The notes: generated from the sequence alone by a model not told the origin. DNA of 64,000 bases from Myroides oncorhynchi (GCF_020905415.1 NZ_JAJJMP010000001.1:3731501-3795500); one strand, 5' to 3'; numbered from the stretch's first letter, positions 1-9,715 are shown. Numbers and translations: made by a program.

Positions 1-426
1 ATAAGTATTATACTCATATTTCACTAACCATGCTTCTAATTCTTCTACTGTCTGAATATTAACACGTTCTATTCTATAATGCTGAATCATATTTTGATTA
101 CTAATAACACTACCCTGAATACTCATTTTCTCATAGATAAAGAAATTCCAGTCAGCTTCAAACTGATACTTATCACCAATAACATCAAAACCTAACATAT
201 CTTCTTTACAGTATCTAGAATGAAATTCATGAGTTTCCTGCCCCACACACCCCTCGTAAATCTCTTTGACAGAAACAAAATGTAACCACTGATTTTCCTC
301 TGGAACAATACATTGTAAATTTATAGAACAAATTGGCAAAAAATGTTTCTTATATTGACCCAAATCTCCCTCAAATACTTGTTCATATTCAGGAAAGCAC
401 TTAATAAACTCTGATTTTATTATCAT
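1..426 (-). CDS. Hypothetical protein, C-terminus cut by window edge
   Basis: An open reading frame begins with ATG at 426 and stays open for 142 codons to base 1, so the C-terminal part lies outside the window. The visible part starts MIIKSEFIKCFPEYEQVF and is rich in aromatic and acidic residues, with no signal peptide or membrane segment. I do not recognise a family. It lies downstream of the histidine-kinase gene ending at 456, in the same direction and only 29 bases away, so it could be co-transcribed with it. The reading frame is well supported by its length without stops in AT-rich DNA. The function is unknown. Confidence 0.6.
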   Translation of the reverse strand, partial: MIIKSEFIKCFPEYEQVFEGDLGQYKKHFLPICSINLQCIVPEENQWLHFVSVKEIYEGCVGQETHEFHSRYCKEDMLGFDVIGDKYQFEADWNFFIYEKMSIQGSVISNQNMIQHYRIERVNIQTVEELEAWLVKYEYNTY

Positions 427-455
427 ATATTTTTCTTTTCTAAATTATAGATTAG

Positions 456-2504
456 TTAGCAAACCTCCTGAAGCATTACTTTAAAATAGACCTCTGTACC
501 TACTGCTTTTTCTGAAAAAATCACAATCTCTGAGTGTAGGGATAATGCTCGTTCGTTCATGTTCTGTAATCCCATACCACCACTTTTAGCTTCTACATCA
601 AAGCCAATTCCATTATCTTTTATCTTAATAATAATTCCATTAATACCACCAACAAAACTTACAGTACAAAGTGATGCCTTTGAATACTTATTGACATTAT
701 GAATAGCTTCTCTAATAATAAAATAGGTATTGACTTTATCAATGGCTGACAGATCTTCCAAATTTAATTGTCCTTGATAGTCAAGCAAAAATTTAGTATT
801 CCATTTATTTTTCTGAAGTGATACCAAATCCTCTACTAAACTCAAGAATTTAGTCTCTTTAAATAATTCATTATCAATTAGAGAATGCGAAATATCTCTT
901 GTTCCCTTTTCTAAATGTTGTAATTCAGAAATTAGTGTATTTTTTAAAGTTTCATTGTCCGAATTTAGTTGTTGAAGATTAAAGCGGATGGTAAATATTC
1001 CATTAACCACACCATCATGAAGATCTTTAGCTATCTTGTTTCGCACATTGTTTTTTACTTCTGTGGCTATATTGCTTTTTTCTAAAATTAACTCATAGAT
1101 ACTCTCATTAGCTTCTTGTTGATGTTTAATCAATTTGATTTGTCTATTTTTATTTCTAAGTCGATATGTAAATACAATAAGAAGCAATCCCAATATAATA
1201 GATAAACCCGTTACCATTATTATTGTAATAATACTTTTTAACTCTGTATTCTCTACTTCTATCTTATCTGTCTCATATGCTATACGTGCAAATCGATTAC
1301 GGGTAAAGTAATCTGTTTCTTCAATATCTTGATTAAGCGCTAAAATTTCTTTAACACGATCACTGTTTTCATAATTTTTATGCTCCAACATAAATCTTAT
1401 GGCTACTTGTTGATCAACTTTTATACCTCTATCTTTTGATATTTTATAAGACTTTTCAGCCCATTTAAGAGCATTTAAGGTATCCTTGACTTTTATATAT
1501 GTATCAACTAAAGTTATAGCTTGATAATTTGCTGCCATCAAATTATTAACCTTAATCGCCTCATAATAAACAGGAAACATATCATCTAAATAAGGAAGTG
1601 AATTTTTTAACTTACCTAATTTTAATTCAGTTGACAAATTACACATTGCTAGATTACTCTTTAATACCATGATTAATAAAGGAGGAGTATCCTTAGTTAA
1701 ATATTTTGAACCTTCAGCCACATACTCTTTAGCTTTTTGATAATCGTCTGAATAATATGCTATATCAAACAAGTTTATATATACCATAAGAATAGCTGGG
1801 ATAAGCCTATCTTGATCCAAGACTTTATTTTTATTAAGGTCTTCTTTCATCAAGTTTAATGCTTTTAGCAAATATTTTTTTGCTCCATCATCATCTTTTC
1901 TAGCAGATAAGCATAAGCCCATCATTAAATTAGCTTCAAAAGAAACAGGACTTTTAGGAAATTTATACAATATACCTAAAGACTCTGCAATCTTAACTTC
2001 ACTCTCCATATGTAATCCCTTTTCATATAGAACTCTTGCTTGATAAAACTCTGTCTCTGCAATTTTTAAAGAATCTCCTAACTGTCTATAAATATTACCT
2101 GTCTTTAAATAATAATAAAAAGTACTGTCTAAAATACCTAAATCACTATAATAAACACCTAAGTGATTATATGTTTTTGCCAACATATATAGATCAGATT
2201 TTTTGTCAGCATAATCGATAGCTTTAGAACTAAGTTTCAAGAACGATTCTGAATCTTGCGTCCATCGTAATTGAGACAAAATAGTATCTATAACAACTCT
2301 ATTATCAAAACTATTTTTTAAATTTAAAGCGTTCTCTACTGCAGGCTTAAGTACTTGAGCAACACTATCTTTATAGGCATCATCGTGCCATACAGCATAT
2401 AGCTGATCATAATCAGTTCTACTATCTATGTGAGAACGAGTACAATTAACAAATACTAAAGCGATTGTAACTAATAGGAAATTAATTTGGCGAAGTCTTT
2501 TCAT
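456..2504 (-). CDS. TPR-containing lipoprotein sensor histidine kinase (HisKA_3 type), paralog 1
   Basis: Predicted sensor kinase. The N-terminus carries a lipoprotein signal (FVNC lipobox near residue 20). A long helical periplasmic region with TPR-like pairs follows (about 40-400), then one membrane segment (about 430-455), a coiled-coil linker and a HisKA_3 dimerisation domain with phosphoacceptor His in KDLHDGVVNG (His 496 from this start). The HATPase_c domain has DNGIGFD and GGMGLQNM boxes. I chose the ATG at 2504 (MKRLRQINFLL) because the paralog next door aligns from this methionine; an upstream ATG at 2519 adds five residues. HisKA_3 kinases normally pair with LuxR-type response regulators, but none is encoded nearby. 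The kinase half is almost identical in DNA to that of the gene at 2627-4681, which suggests recent gene conversion. Confidence 0.85.
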   Translation of the reverse strand: MKRLRQINFLLVTIALVFVNCTRSHIDSRTDYDQLYAVWHDDAYKDSVAQVLKPAVENALNLKNSFDNRVVIDTILSQLRWTQDSESFLKLSSKAIDYADKKSDLYMLAKTYNHLGVYYSDLGILDSTFYYYLKTGNIYRQLGDSLKIAETEFYQARVLYEKGLHMESEVKIAESLGILYKFPKSPVSFEANLMMGLCLSARKDDDGAKKYLLKALNLMKEDLNKNKVLDQDRLIPAILMVYINLFDIAYYSDDYQKAKEYVAEGSKYLTKDTPPLLIMVLKSNLAMCNLSTELKLGKLKNSLPYLDDMFPVYYEAIKVNNLMAANYQAITLVDTYIKVKDTLNALKWAEKSYKISKDRGIKVDQQVAIRFMLEHKNYENSDRVKEILALNQDIEETDYFTRNRFARIAYETDKIEVENTELKSIITIIMVTGLSIILGLLLIVFTYRLRNKNRQIKLIKHQQEANESIYELILEKSNIATEVKNNVRNKIAKDLHDGVVNGIFTIRFNLQQLNSDNETLKNTLISELQHLEKGTRDISHSLIDNELFKETKFLSLVEDLVSLQKNKWNTKFLLDYQGQLNLEDLSAIDKVNTYFIIREAIHNVNKYSKASLCTVSFVGGINGIIIKIKDNGIGFDVEAKSGGMGLQNMNERALSLHSEIVIFSEKAVGTEVYFKVMLQEVC

Positions 2505-2626
2505 AAAAGTTTGTAACAATATATTAAATATATACTGTATTGTTTTAAGATCTGATTAAATACTGATTAGTTTTGAGCAATACCTATAATACATTAGAAA
2601 CAAAAGTATTATATTTTTGTTTTTTT

Positions 2627-4681
2627 TTAATTACTTGAAACCTCTTGACACGTTACTTTAAAATAAACTTCTGTACCTACTTCTTTTTCTGAAAAGATTA
2701 CAATCTCTGAATGTAGGGATAATGCTCGTTCGTTCATGTTCTGTAATCCCATACCACCACTTTTAGCTTCTACATCAAAGCCAATTCCATTGTCTTTTAT
2801 CTTAATAACAGTCTCATTAACATTGCCAATAAAACTTATAGTACAAAGTGATGCCTTTGAATACTTATTGACATTATGAATAGCTTCTCTAATAATAAAA
2901 TAGGTATTGACTTTATCAATGGCTGACAGATCTTCTAAATTTAATTGTCCTTGATAGTCTAGCAAAAATTTAGTATTCCATTTATTTTTTTGAAGTGATA
3001 CCAAATCCTCTACTAAACTCAAGAATTTAGTCTCTTTAAATAATTCATTATCGATTAGAGAATGTGAAATATCTCTTGTTCCCTTTTCTAAATGTTGTAA
3101 TTCAGAAATTAGTGTATTTTTTAAAGTTTCATTGTCCGAATTTAGTTGTTGAAGATTAAAGCGGATAGTAAATATTCCATTAACCACGCCATCGTGAAGA
3201 TCTTTAGCTATCTTGTTTCGCACATTGTTTTTTACTTCTGTGGCTATACTGCTTTTTTCTAGAATTAACTCATAGATACTCTCATTAGCTGCTTGTTGTC
3301 CCTTTATTAATTTAATCTCTCTAGTCTTGTTTTTAAGTCTATAGATATACACCCCTAACATTAATGCCAATATAATAGAGACACTAGTGATAAACAATAT
3401 TGAAATAACCCCTTTAAGTTCAACATTCTCAAATTCTATCTTCTGTGTTTCATACTCTATACGAGCAAAGCGATTACGAGTCATATAATCTAACTCATCC
3501 AAAACATGTGTAAGCCGAATAACTTCCTTGACCTGATCGCGATTCTCATATTCTTTATGAATTACTAAAAACTCCAATGCCTCACGTTGCAATGGTTTCA
3601 TATCACGCTCTAAAGCAATAGCATATGCCTTCTCAGCCCATCGAAAAGCTTTATCTAATTCTTTTGCTTGGAAAAACATATCTGCAACCATCATAGCCAT
3701 AGTATTGGCTATGTAATAATTGTTAACATCTAAAGCTTCTATGAAAGTTTTTTCTATTTCTTTTGCATATTTATCTACATCTACTTTATATTTATATTTC
3801 AACTCAAGCATAAAGCCAGCTCGAGCTTTTGTAGCTTTCGCATACCCAATTATCAAAGAAGAAAATTCTGGTTCTATATAACTAAATGCTACATCAGCAT
3901 AGTCTAAGGATTCTTTATATTTCCCCAAATAAAAACTAACCTCAGATAAGTTAATATAGACTGCTGTAATGGCTTGCATTAATCTGTCTTTATTCAAAAC
4001 TTTATTACTTTTAATGTCTTTCTGCATCAACTCTAAAGCACGGATTAAATAAACCTTAGCCTCGCTATAATCCTTGCGTTCAATCAAACATAAAGCCATT
4101 AATTGGTTTGCCTCAAAAGGAATGGGATTTAGTGGATGATTTTTCAAAATTGATAATGCATTAGAAGTTTTTACCTCACTTTCCATATACAATCCTTTTT
4201 CTAATAATAGACGAGCCTGATAAAATTCCATCTCCCCTATTTTAATAGAATCTCCTAATTGATTATAGATATTCTCCGTTTTTATATAATAATAAAATGT
4301 ACTATCCAAAACATTTAAATCATGGTAATACATTGCTATATTATTATAAGTTCCCGCCAACATATACTGATCTGACTTGCTCTTAGCATATTTAATAGCC
4401 TTGTTACTGAGCTTAAAAAAAGAAATAGAATCACGTGTCCATCTTAAGTGAGACAAAACACTATCTATAGTAACTCTATTGTCTGGAGTATTACTTAAAG
4501 TTAAAGCATTCTCTACTGCTGGCCTCAGTACATCAGCTAAACTGTCCTTATAATCATAATCATGCCACACAGCATATAGCTGATCGTAGTCTGTCTTACT
4601 ATCTATATGAGACCGAGTACAATTAACAAATACTAAAGCGATTACAACTAATAGAAAATTAATTTGGCGAAGTCTTTTCAT
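2627..4681 (-). CDS. TPR-containing lipoprotein sensor histidine kinase (HisKA_3 type), paralog 2
   Basis: Tandem paralog of the gene at 456-2504 with the same layout: FVNC lipobox, TPR-like helical sensor region, one membrane segment near residue 430-455, a HisKA_3 helix with KDLHDGVVNG (His 496 counted from 4681), and HATPase_c boxes DNGIGFD and GGMGLQNM. The ATG at 4681 is preferred over 4717 because the two paralogs align from MKRLRQ onward. The sensor halves have diverged strongly (roughly half the residues differ by eye), whereas the last ~230 residues are nearly identical. The pair could therefore read different signals into the same output. The family phosphorylates response regulators; no partner is in the window. 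Confidence 0.85.
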   Translation of the reverse strand: MKRLRQINFLLVVIALVFVNCTRSHIDSKTDYDQLYAVWHDYDYKDSLADVLRPAVENALTLSNTPDNRVTIDSVLSHLRWTRDSISFFKLSNKAIKYAKSKSDQYMLAGTYNNIAMYYHDLNVLDSTFYYYIKTENIYNQLGDSIKIGEMEFYQARLLLEKGLYMESEVKTSNALSILKNHPLNPIPFEANQLMALCLIERKDYSEAKVYLIRALELMQKDIKSNKVLNKDRLMQAITAVYINLSEVSFYLGKYKESLDYADVAFSYIEPEFSSLIIGYAKATKARAGFMLELKYKYKVDVDKYAKEIEKTFIEALDVNNYYIANTMAMMVADMFFQAKELDKAFRWAEKAYAIALERDMKPLQREALEFLVIHKEYENRDQVKEVIRLTHVLDELDYMTRNRFARIEYETQKIEFENVELKGVISILFITSVSIILALMLGVYIYRLKNKTREIKLIKGQQAANESIYELILEKSSIATEVKNNVRNKIAKDLHDGVVNGIFTIRFNLQQLNSDNETLKNTLISELQHLEKGTRDISHSLIDNELFKETKFLSLVEDLVSLQKNKWNTKFLLDYQGQLNLEDLSAIDKVNTYFIIREAIHNVNKYSKASLCTISFIGNVNETVIKIKDNGIGFDVEAKSGGMGLQNMNERALSLHSEIVIFSEKEVGTEVYFKVTCQEVSSN

Positions 4682-4833
4682 AAAAGTTTGTATCAATACA
4701 ATCGCAAATGTAATCAATGAATTTTGATTATCTATAATAGTTCACTAAAGGTAAACTTGTTTTTAACAGAATATCTCATTTCATACAAATAATAGTAATA
4801 AGGTCTCTTCTAGTATTATAGGATAAAATAAAA

Positions 4834-4953
4834 ATAAGGTAAGTATAAAAAAATACTCCCTAATCAGAATTGGAAGCCTGACTAGGGAGCGAGTTGTTAA
4901 ATAACAGATTTCAACAACACTGCAATATTACTGCTTTTATAGTAAATACGCAA
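4834..4953 (-). repeat. 120-bp direct repeat, copy A
   Basis: Nearly identical to 5181-5300 (offset 347 bases, a handful of substitutions). It contains a hairpin at 4856-4889. Copy B directly follows the 3' end of the gene at 5365-6249, so the block probably is the duplicated 3' tail of such a gene, left behind after loss of the gene body. Confidence 0.85.
4846..4889 (-). terminator. Rho-independent terminator, duplicated copy
   Basis: Read on the minus strand, a 12-bp stem (CTCCCTAGTCAG pairing with CTGATTAGGGAG, one G-U) is followed by a run of Ts. No gene ends directly upstream of this copy. Confidence 0.6.
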
Positions 4954-5180
4954 TAATAAGTACAAAAAAAAATCATTTAAATACTTTGAAATTCATAATA
5001 ACCTATAAACGTATAATTTAACCAATACTTCCAATTAGTTTTAATCAGCCATAAAAACCCCAACAACTGGGCAATCTCCCCTAAAAGTGTTTAAAAATAA
5101 CATTGTAAGGACAAGTTCAACATTGTAGACTATGAATAAAGAAAGACTCTACTAAAACATGAAACTAGAAAAGGTAATAA

Positions 5181-5300
5181 ATAAGGTAGATATAAAAAAA
5201 TACTCCCTAATCAGAATTGGAAGCCTGACTAGGGAGCGAGTTGTCAAATAACAGATTTCAACAACACTGCAATATTACTACTTTTATAGTAAATATGCAC
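5181..5300 (-). repeat. 120-bp direct repeat, copy B
   Basis: Second copy of the block at 4834-4953. It starts 64 bases beyond the stop of the minus-strand gene at 5365-6249 and contains that gene's probable terminator. Confidence 0.85.
5193..5236 (-). terminator. Rho-independent terminator of the 5365-6249 gene
   Basis: On the minus strand a 12-bp stem with one wobble pair and a 10-base loop is followed by TATTTTTTTA. It is placed about 130 bases beyond the stop codon at 5365. Confidence 0.7.
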
Positions 5301-5364
5301 TATTGCAAGATCTTTTTTTTAAAAATAAATCAAATCTATTCTAAATTTCTAGAAAGCTTCATTA

Positions 5365-6249
5365 TCAGGATGTATAACCTAGTTGATAAATACTATCTTG
5401 CTGTACTAAATCGCCATTACTTCTATAAACGCTAGTTATATTAGTTGCTTTATCTAATACCTCGTAAAAATCTAATTTACCATGTTTATAAAAATAAAAA
5501 AACTCATCCTCTTCACCAATACAAGTTCTATCAGTCAATAATCCATTTTCATACGTAAGAGAACATCTATATCCCTGTTCAATATAAAATTCCTCTGTCA
5601 ATACACCATTACTATCAAAGAATTGAGTTCGCTCATTAAATAAATCATTTATTTTTTGAATATTTCCATTTCGATAAAAACTCTTCTGAGTTTGATTTAT
5701 GTTATCTTCTATACTTTCTATTTCTCCATTGTCATAGTATACATAAAATATAGAGTTTGATTCAGGAGTCAAATTAAAATCAATTACTTGTTTACTTGAT
5801 AATTGTCCTTCTTCTAATTTTTCTACTGTAAACAGACTATCAGTCAAAACAAATCGAGAAACAACCGTACCTGATTCTGTTATAAGTCCTTTGACAGCAA
5901 CTCCTTTGACAAAATGAAGATCAAACAAACTATCATTCTCCTTACTTTTAAGTTGACACTCTCCATGCAATAATCCGCAATCCCCTATAGTGAACTCTCC
6001 ATAAAAAAAGTTATTATTTATTATATAACCTCCTTTGTCTAATATTACTGATTCTGTCAATATAGCTTTTTCATATTTTTGACATAATTCTTGTTGGGAA
6101 TATTGCTTGCATTGATCCGAATGAAGCTTCAGATATAAATCATAATTAACTAAGTGTTGGACAGCGATTTCTCCACCACAATACACTTCATCGATATCGA
6201 AGAAGTATGATTGATCTAAAGTTGTATATTGTTGAAGGTTTTTACTCAT
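5365..6249 (-). CDS. Hypothetical protein with MORN/YwqK-like repeats
   Basis: A 294-residue soluble protein with no signal peptide or membrane segment. The second half (about residues 165-285) has a repeating beta-hairpin pattern of the type YYDNGEIESI, FYRNGNIQKI, FFDSNGVLTEEFY, YENGLLTD and YRSNGDLV. This resembles the MORN-like repeats of YwqK-type proteins. Some YwqK proteins are annotated as antitoxins or immunity proteins, but that role cannot be read from this sequence. Residues 1-160 match nothing I recognise. It starts at ATG 6249, is monocistronic, and is followed by a clear terminator at 5193-5236. The duplicated 3' block downstream suggests that a neighbouring paralog once existed. 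Confidence 0.7.
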   Translation of the reverse strand: MSKNLQQYTTLDQSYFFDIDEVYCGGEIAVQHLVNYDLYLKLHSDQCKQYSQQELCQKYEKAILTESVILDKGGYIINNNFFYGEFTIGDCGLLHGECQLKSKENDSLFDLHFVKGVAVKGLITESGTVVSRFVLTDSLFTVEKLEEGQLSSKQVIDFNLTPESNSIFYVYYDNGEIESIEDNINQTQKSFYRNGNIQKINDLFNERTQFFDSNGVLTEEFYIEQGYRCSLTYENGLLTDRTCIGEEDEFFYFYKHGKLDFYEVLDKATNITSVYRSNGDLVQQDSIYQLGYTS

Positions 6250-7171
6250 AGCAATAAAACAATAAATTTAACAAATTGTTTTACGTTGTCATTTTCTATT
6301 TTTGTGTGCTTTAATTCTTTATTTTTCTCCATCTCACTTGCAAAACACCTATAGCTTAGACAACTAATATATTAACAAAACTAAAACATTTAATTCAATA
6401 AATAACTTTTATCAATGATAAATATAAAAAAATACTAGCGTTTTTTATTTCTACGCCCTTTTCGCGTCTAATAAGTATCCTTTTTTACTTTCAAATACTC
6501 CAAAAAATGAAAATCTATTATATCTATTTTATAAAAAGATAACTCCCATTGGCTTTAAATCCTTTTAATAAATAAAACAACTGGACACCTATAATGGACT
6601 TATACAAGTTTTGATTCAGGTAAGTTTGATGCAATCCAATATAACTCCGTTAAAACACCATATATTAGTAAAACTACTTATCTCTATTGCATATTTTACA
6701 TTAGAACCATACTATATACTCAATCCATAGCCACTTTCTCAAGAACAAGTAGCATCAACTTCTTTAATAAATAAAAAAGACAAAATACATATGTTTGGCG
6801 AAGATGCAATTGTAGTTTTAAAAATATACCAACACATTCTAATCTATACATAAAACAAAACAACTAATATTCAATAAATTAACAACTAAAAAAAGGTTTG
6901 AGATAATGAAACTACTAAATGCGATTTAAAATAACTTACTAATACCAAAATATAGATAAAAAATCAAAAATTTCCATAGTTGTAAATAAGCTTGTTTTTT
7001 AAATTAACTTTATATAAGTAATCAAAATAAAAAATACAACACATTAAAAATCAACATATTATTATAAAGGATATTTTTATCCTTTTATTTCACCATTTGT
7101 GATTCAAGTCATAAAAAGTGGCTAATTATTGGCAGTAATTTAGCAGAAAATAAACTTAATAATACTATAAC
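6250..7171. other. Long AT-rich intergenic region upstream of the nos operon
   Basis: About 920 bases with no gene I can support on either strand. It separates the divergent gene at 5365-6249 from the cytochrome c/nosZ operon. The only signal I see is a Crp/Fnr-like palindrome near the right end (7098-7113). The left part carries scattered short homopolymers and may be decayed coding DNA. Confidence 0.5.
7098..7113 (+). promoter_or_regulatory. Putative Crp/Fnr-family operator upstream of the nos operon
   Basis: TGTGATTCAAGTCATA is an imperfect palindrome close to the Crp/Fnr-type TGTGA-N6-TCACA pattern. It lies 58 bases before the ATG of the cytochrome c gene. A Crp/Fnr-type regulator is encoded at the far end of the same cluster (13593-14186), making it a natural candidate ligand. 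A weak -7-like TAATTTAG at 7136-7143 would place the site near -44. The protein-DNA link is inference. Confidence 0.45.
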
Positions 7172-7687
7172 ATGAGAACAAGTACTCTACCCCTATTAAT
7201 TTTTAGCTCATTACTAATTGCGAGTTGTAATACAAAAGCAGACAAAACAACATCTGATCCAGAAATTACAACCAACGAGAGAAATGTAGAGACAACTACA
7301 AATGAGACTAAAACAACTTCTACAGATAACACCGCACCTGCATCAGAGCGTATTGACTTAGAAAATAAAGGTTTTGGTCCAATAAAAGAATTAAAACTTG
7401 GTGATATAGATAAAGCGTTAGCTGATAAAGGGCAAGATATCTATAAAAATATGTGTACTGCTTGCCACAAGCCAGACAAAAAATTCATAGGACCCGCTCC
7501 TAAAGGTATCTTAGATAGACGTTCTCCTGAATGGGTTATGAATATGATTCTAAGCCCTGAGGTCATGATTGAAAAAGATCCATTAGCTAAAGACTTACTT
7601 AAAGAGTTTAATGGAGCTCCTATGGCTAATCAAAATCTAACTGAACAAGACGCTCGAGCAGTACTTGAATACTTCAGAACGCTATAG
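7172..7687 (+). CDS. Lipoprotein c-type cytochrome of the nos cluster
   Basis: A 171-residue lipoprotein: signal peptide with IASC lipobox (Cys19), a Thr/Asn/Glu-rich linker (20-60), then a class I cytochrome c domain. The haem-binding motif is CTACH (95-99) and the likely axial Met is in GAPMANQNL (Met151). It is the first gene of the operon and ends 26 bases before nosZ. Small c-type cytochromes next to clade II nosZ genes are thought to deliver electrons from the membrane menaquinol pool to the reductase; that role is taken from the family context. It would act on the outer face of the inner membrane, or otherwise in the periplasm. The haem motif makes the assignment firm; the exact electron partner is inferred. 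Confidence 0.88.
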   Translation: MRTSTLPLLIFSSLLIASCNTKADKTTSDPEITTNERNVETTTNETKTTSTDNTAPASERIDLENKGFGPIKELKLGDIDKALADKGQDIYKNMCTACHKPDKKFIGPAPKGILDRRSPEWVMNMILSPEVMIEKDPLAKDLLKEFNGAPMANQNLTEQDARAVLEYFRTL

Positions 7688-7713
7688 AACATCAAAGCAT
7701 AAAAAGTAATAAT

Positions 7714-9672
7714 ATGAAAAAAAACATTAACCTAGTATTAGCAGGTTGTGTTGCATCATTATTCCTTATGGGATGTAATAATTCCAAGCAAGGTAATAAA
7801 GGAGCAATAGCAACAAATGCTGCAGAAAAAGTCTATGTAGCACCTGGAGAATATGACGAATATTACGGATTTTTCTCAGGTGGATTCAGTGGACAATTAT
7901 CTGTTTATGGATTGCCATCAGGAAGGCTTTTTAAAGTAATTCCTGTATTCTCTCAAGATCCAGAAAAAGGATATGGTTATAGTGAAGAAACTAAGCCAAT
8001 GTTAATGACTTCTCATGGTTTTGTACCTTGGGATGACTCTCACCACCCTGATATTTCTCAAACTAATGGAGAACTAGATGGTCGATGGATATTTATTAAT
8101 GGAAACAATACTCCACGTATCGCTAGAATTGATTTAGAAGATTTTAGTACTGCAGAGATTATTGAAATACCTAATAGTGCAGGGAATCACAGTTCTTCTT
8201 TTGTAACTGAAAATACAGAATACGTAGTGGCTGGTACTAGATTTTCTGTTCCTATTCCACAGCGCGACATGCCGATTAAAGATTATAAAGGAAACTTTAA
8301 AGGCTCACTTTCTTTTATTAAAGTAGATCAAAAAACAGGAGATATGGATTTGTCTTTCCAAATTCACATGCCTGGTTTTAACTATGACTTATCTCACCCT
8401 GGTAGAGGTAAATCACATGGTTGGTTCTTCTTTACAACGTATAATACAGAAGAAGCACACAGTTTATTAGAAGTTAATGCTTCTCAAAATGACAAAGACT
8501 TTATCGCTGCTGTTAACTGGAAAAAAGCAGAGGAATATATCAAAGCAGGAAAAGGTAAAAAAATGTCTACTAAATATGCTCATAACAAGTTTAACAATGA
8601 AACACATACTGCTACAAGTACAATGAAAGACGAAGTACTTGTTCTTGATGCTAGTGAGCTTCCTGGGTTAGTTTATTTATTGCCTACTCCTAAATCACCT
8701 CACGGTTGTGATGTTGACCCTTCTGGGGAATACATTATTGGTAATGGTAAATTATCTGCCAACCTTACAGTGCACTCATTTACTAAAATGCTAGATGCTA
8801 TCGAGAAGAAAAAATTTGATGGTGAGGCCTATGGTCTTCCTATCTTAAAATTTGATGATGTATTAGCAGGTGTAGTGGAGCAACCTGGTTTAGGACCTTT
8901 ACATACAGAGTTTGATGGTAAAGGGTATGCCTATACTACATTCTTTATATCTTCTGAAGTAGTAAAATGGAAATTAGGTACTTGGGAGATCATAGATAGA
9001 AAACCTACTTATTACTCTGTAGGTCACCTAATGATTCCTGGTGGTAACTCTAGAAAACCTGATGGTAAATATATGGTAGCGATGAATAAGATCACTAAAG
9101 ACAGATACCTTCCTGTAGGACCCGATCTTAACCACTCTGCTCAACTCTATGATATCACTGGAGATAAAATGGAACTTATTCTAGACTTCCCTACTATTGG
9201 TGAGCCGCACTATGCTGCTGCTATTAAAGCTGATAAGATAAAAAGTAAATCAAGACAGATATATAAGCTAGACGAAAATAAACACCCTGCTGTTGCCAAA
9301 TCTCCAAATGATACTAAAGTAATTAGAAAAGGAAATGAAGTACACATATATATGACCATGATACGCAGTCACTTTACTCCTGATAATATAGAAGGGGTAA
9401 AAGTAGGTGACAAAGTATTCTTTCATATTACAAACTTAGAACAAGACTTTGATGTACCTCATGGATTTGCTATGATTGGGGCTAATACTTCAGAATTATT
9501 AGTGACTCCAGGTAAGACAGAAACTATAGTTTGGGAACCAAAACAAGTTGGTGTGTGGCCATTTTACTGTACTGACTTCTGTTCTGCATTACACCAAGAG
9601 ATGCAGGGATATGTTAGAGTATCTCCAGCAGACTCTAAGATAGAACTTTCTTGGTCATTAGATGACGAATAA
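7714..9672 (+). CDS. nosZ: Nitrous oxide reductase NosZ, clade II
   Basis: Reduces N2O to N2 in the periplasm. This 652-residue protein has a Sec-type lipoprotein signal (LMGC, Cys21) rather than the Tat signal of clade I enzymes. An N-terminal seven-bladed propeller carries the histidine motifs expected for the CuZ site: SHGFVPWDDSHHPD near 100-113, DLSHPGRGKSHG, KSPHGCD, GPLHTEFDG and GEPHYA. The C-terminal cupredoxin domain has the CuA motif CTDFCSALHQEM (Cys619, Cys623, His627, Met630). All visible ligands are present, so the enzyme should be active. It is preceded by a cytochrome c gene and followed after 85 bases by nosB/L/D/F/Y, with a terminator in between. Confidence 0.96.
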   Translation: MKKNINLVLAGCVASLFLMGCNNSKQGNKGAIATNAAEKVYVAPGEYDEYYGFFSGGFSGQLSVYGLPSGRLFKVIPVFSQDPEKGYGYSEETKPMLMTSHGFVPWDDSHHPDISQTNGELDGRWIFINGNNTPRIARIDLEDFSTAEIIEIPNSAGNHSSSFVTENTEYVVAGTRFSVPIPQRDMPIKDYKGNFKGSLSFIKVDQKTGDMDLSFQIHMPGFNYDLSHPGRGKSHGWFFFTTYNTEEAHSLLEVNASQNDKDFIAAVNWKKAEEYIKAGKGKKMSTKYAHNKFNNETHTATSTMKDEVLVLDASELPGLVYLLPTPKSPHGCDVDPSGEYIIGNGKLSANLTVHSFTKMLDAIEKKKFDGEAYGLPILKFDDVLAGVVEQPGLGPLHTEFDGKGYAYTTFFISSEVVKWKLGTWEIIDRKPTYYSVGHLMIPGGNSRKPDGKYMVAMNKITKDRYLPVGPDLNHSAQLYDITGDKMELILDFPTIGEPHYAAAIKADKIKSKSRQIYKLDENKHPAVAKSPNDTKVIRKGNEVHIYMTMIRSHFTPDNIEGVKVGDKVFFHITNLEQDFDVPHGFAMIGANTSELLVTPGKTETIVWEPKQVGVWPFYCTDFCSALHQEMQGYVRVSPADSKIELSWSLDDE

Positions 9673-9715
9673 GTATTGCTAAATACATAATTGTTAGTTT
9701 ACATTTTAGTTCATT

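Larger units (their letters stand above)
4682..5364. other. Gene-free region holding a duplicated 120-bp block
   Basis: No convincing gene is visible here. The stretch contains two copies of a 120-bp direct repeat (4834-4953 and 5181-5300), each with a minus-strand terminator-like hairpin. The remainder is AT-rich and featureless to my reading. Confidence 0.6.

Noticed and set aside
5241..5435. 64-codon + strand frame
   Set aside because: It lies mostly in the duplicated terminator block and overlaps the 3' end of the real minus-strand gene.
7098..7113. Considering the palindrome as a classical Fnr box
   Set aside because: It lacks the TTGAT-N4-ATCAA core, and the linked regulator lacks the Fnr cysteine cluster, so I list it only as a Crp/Fnr-family-like site.
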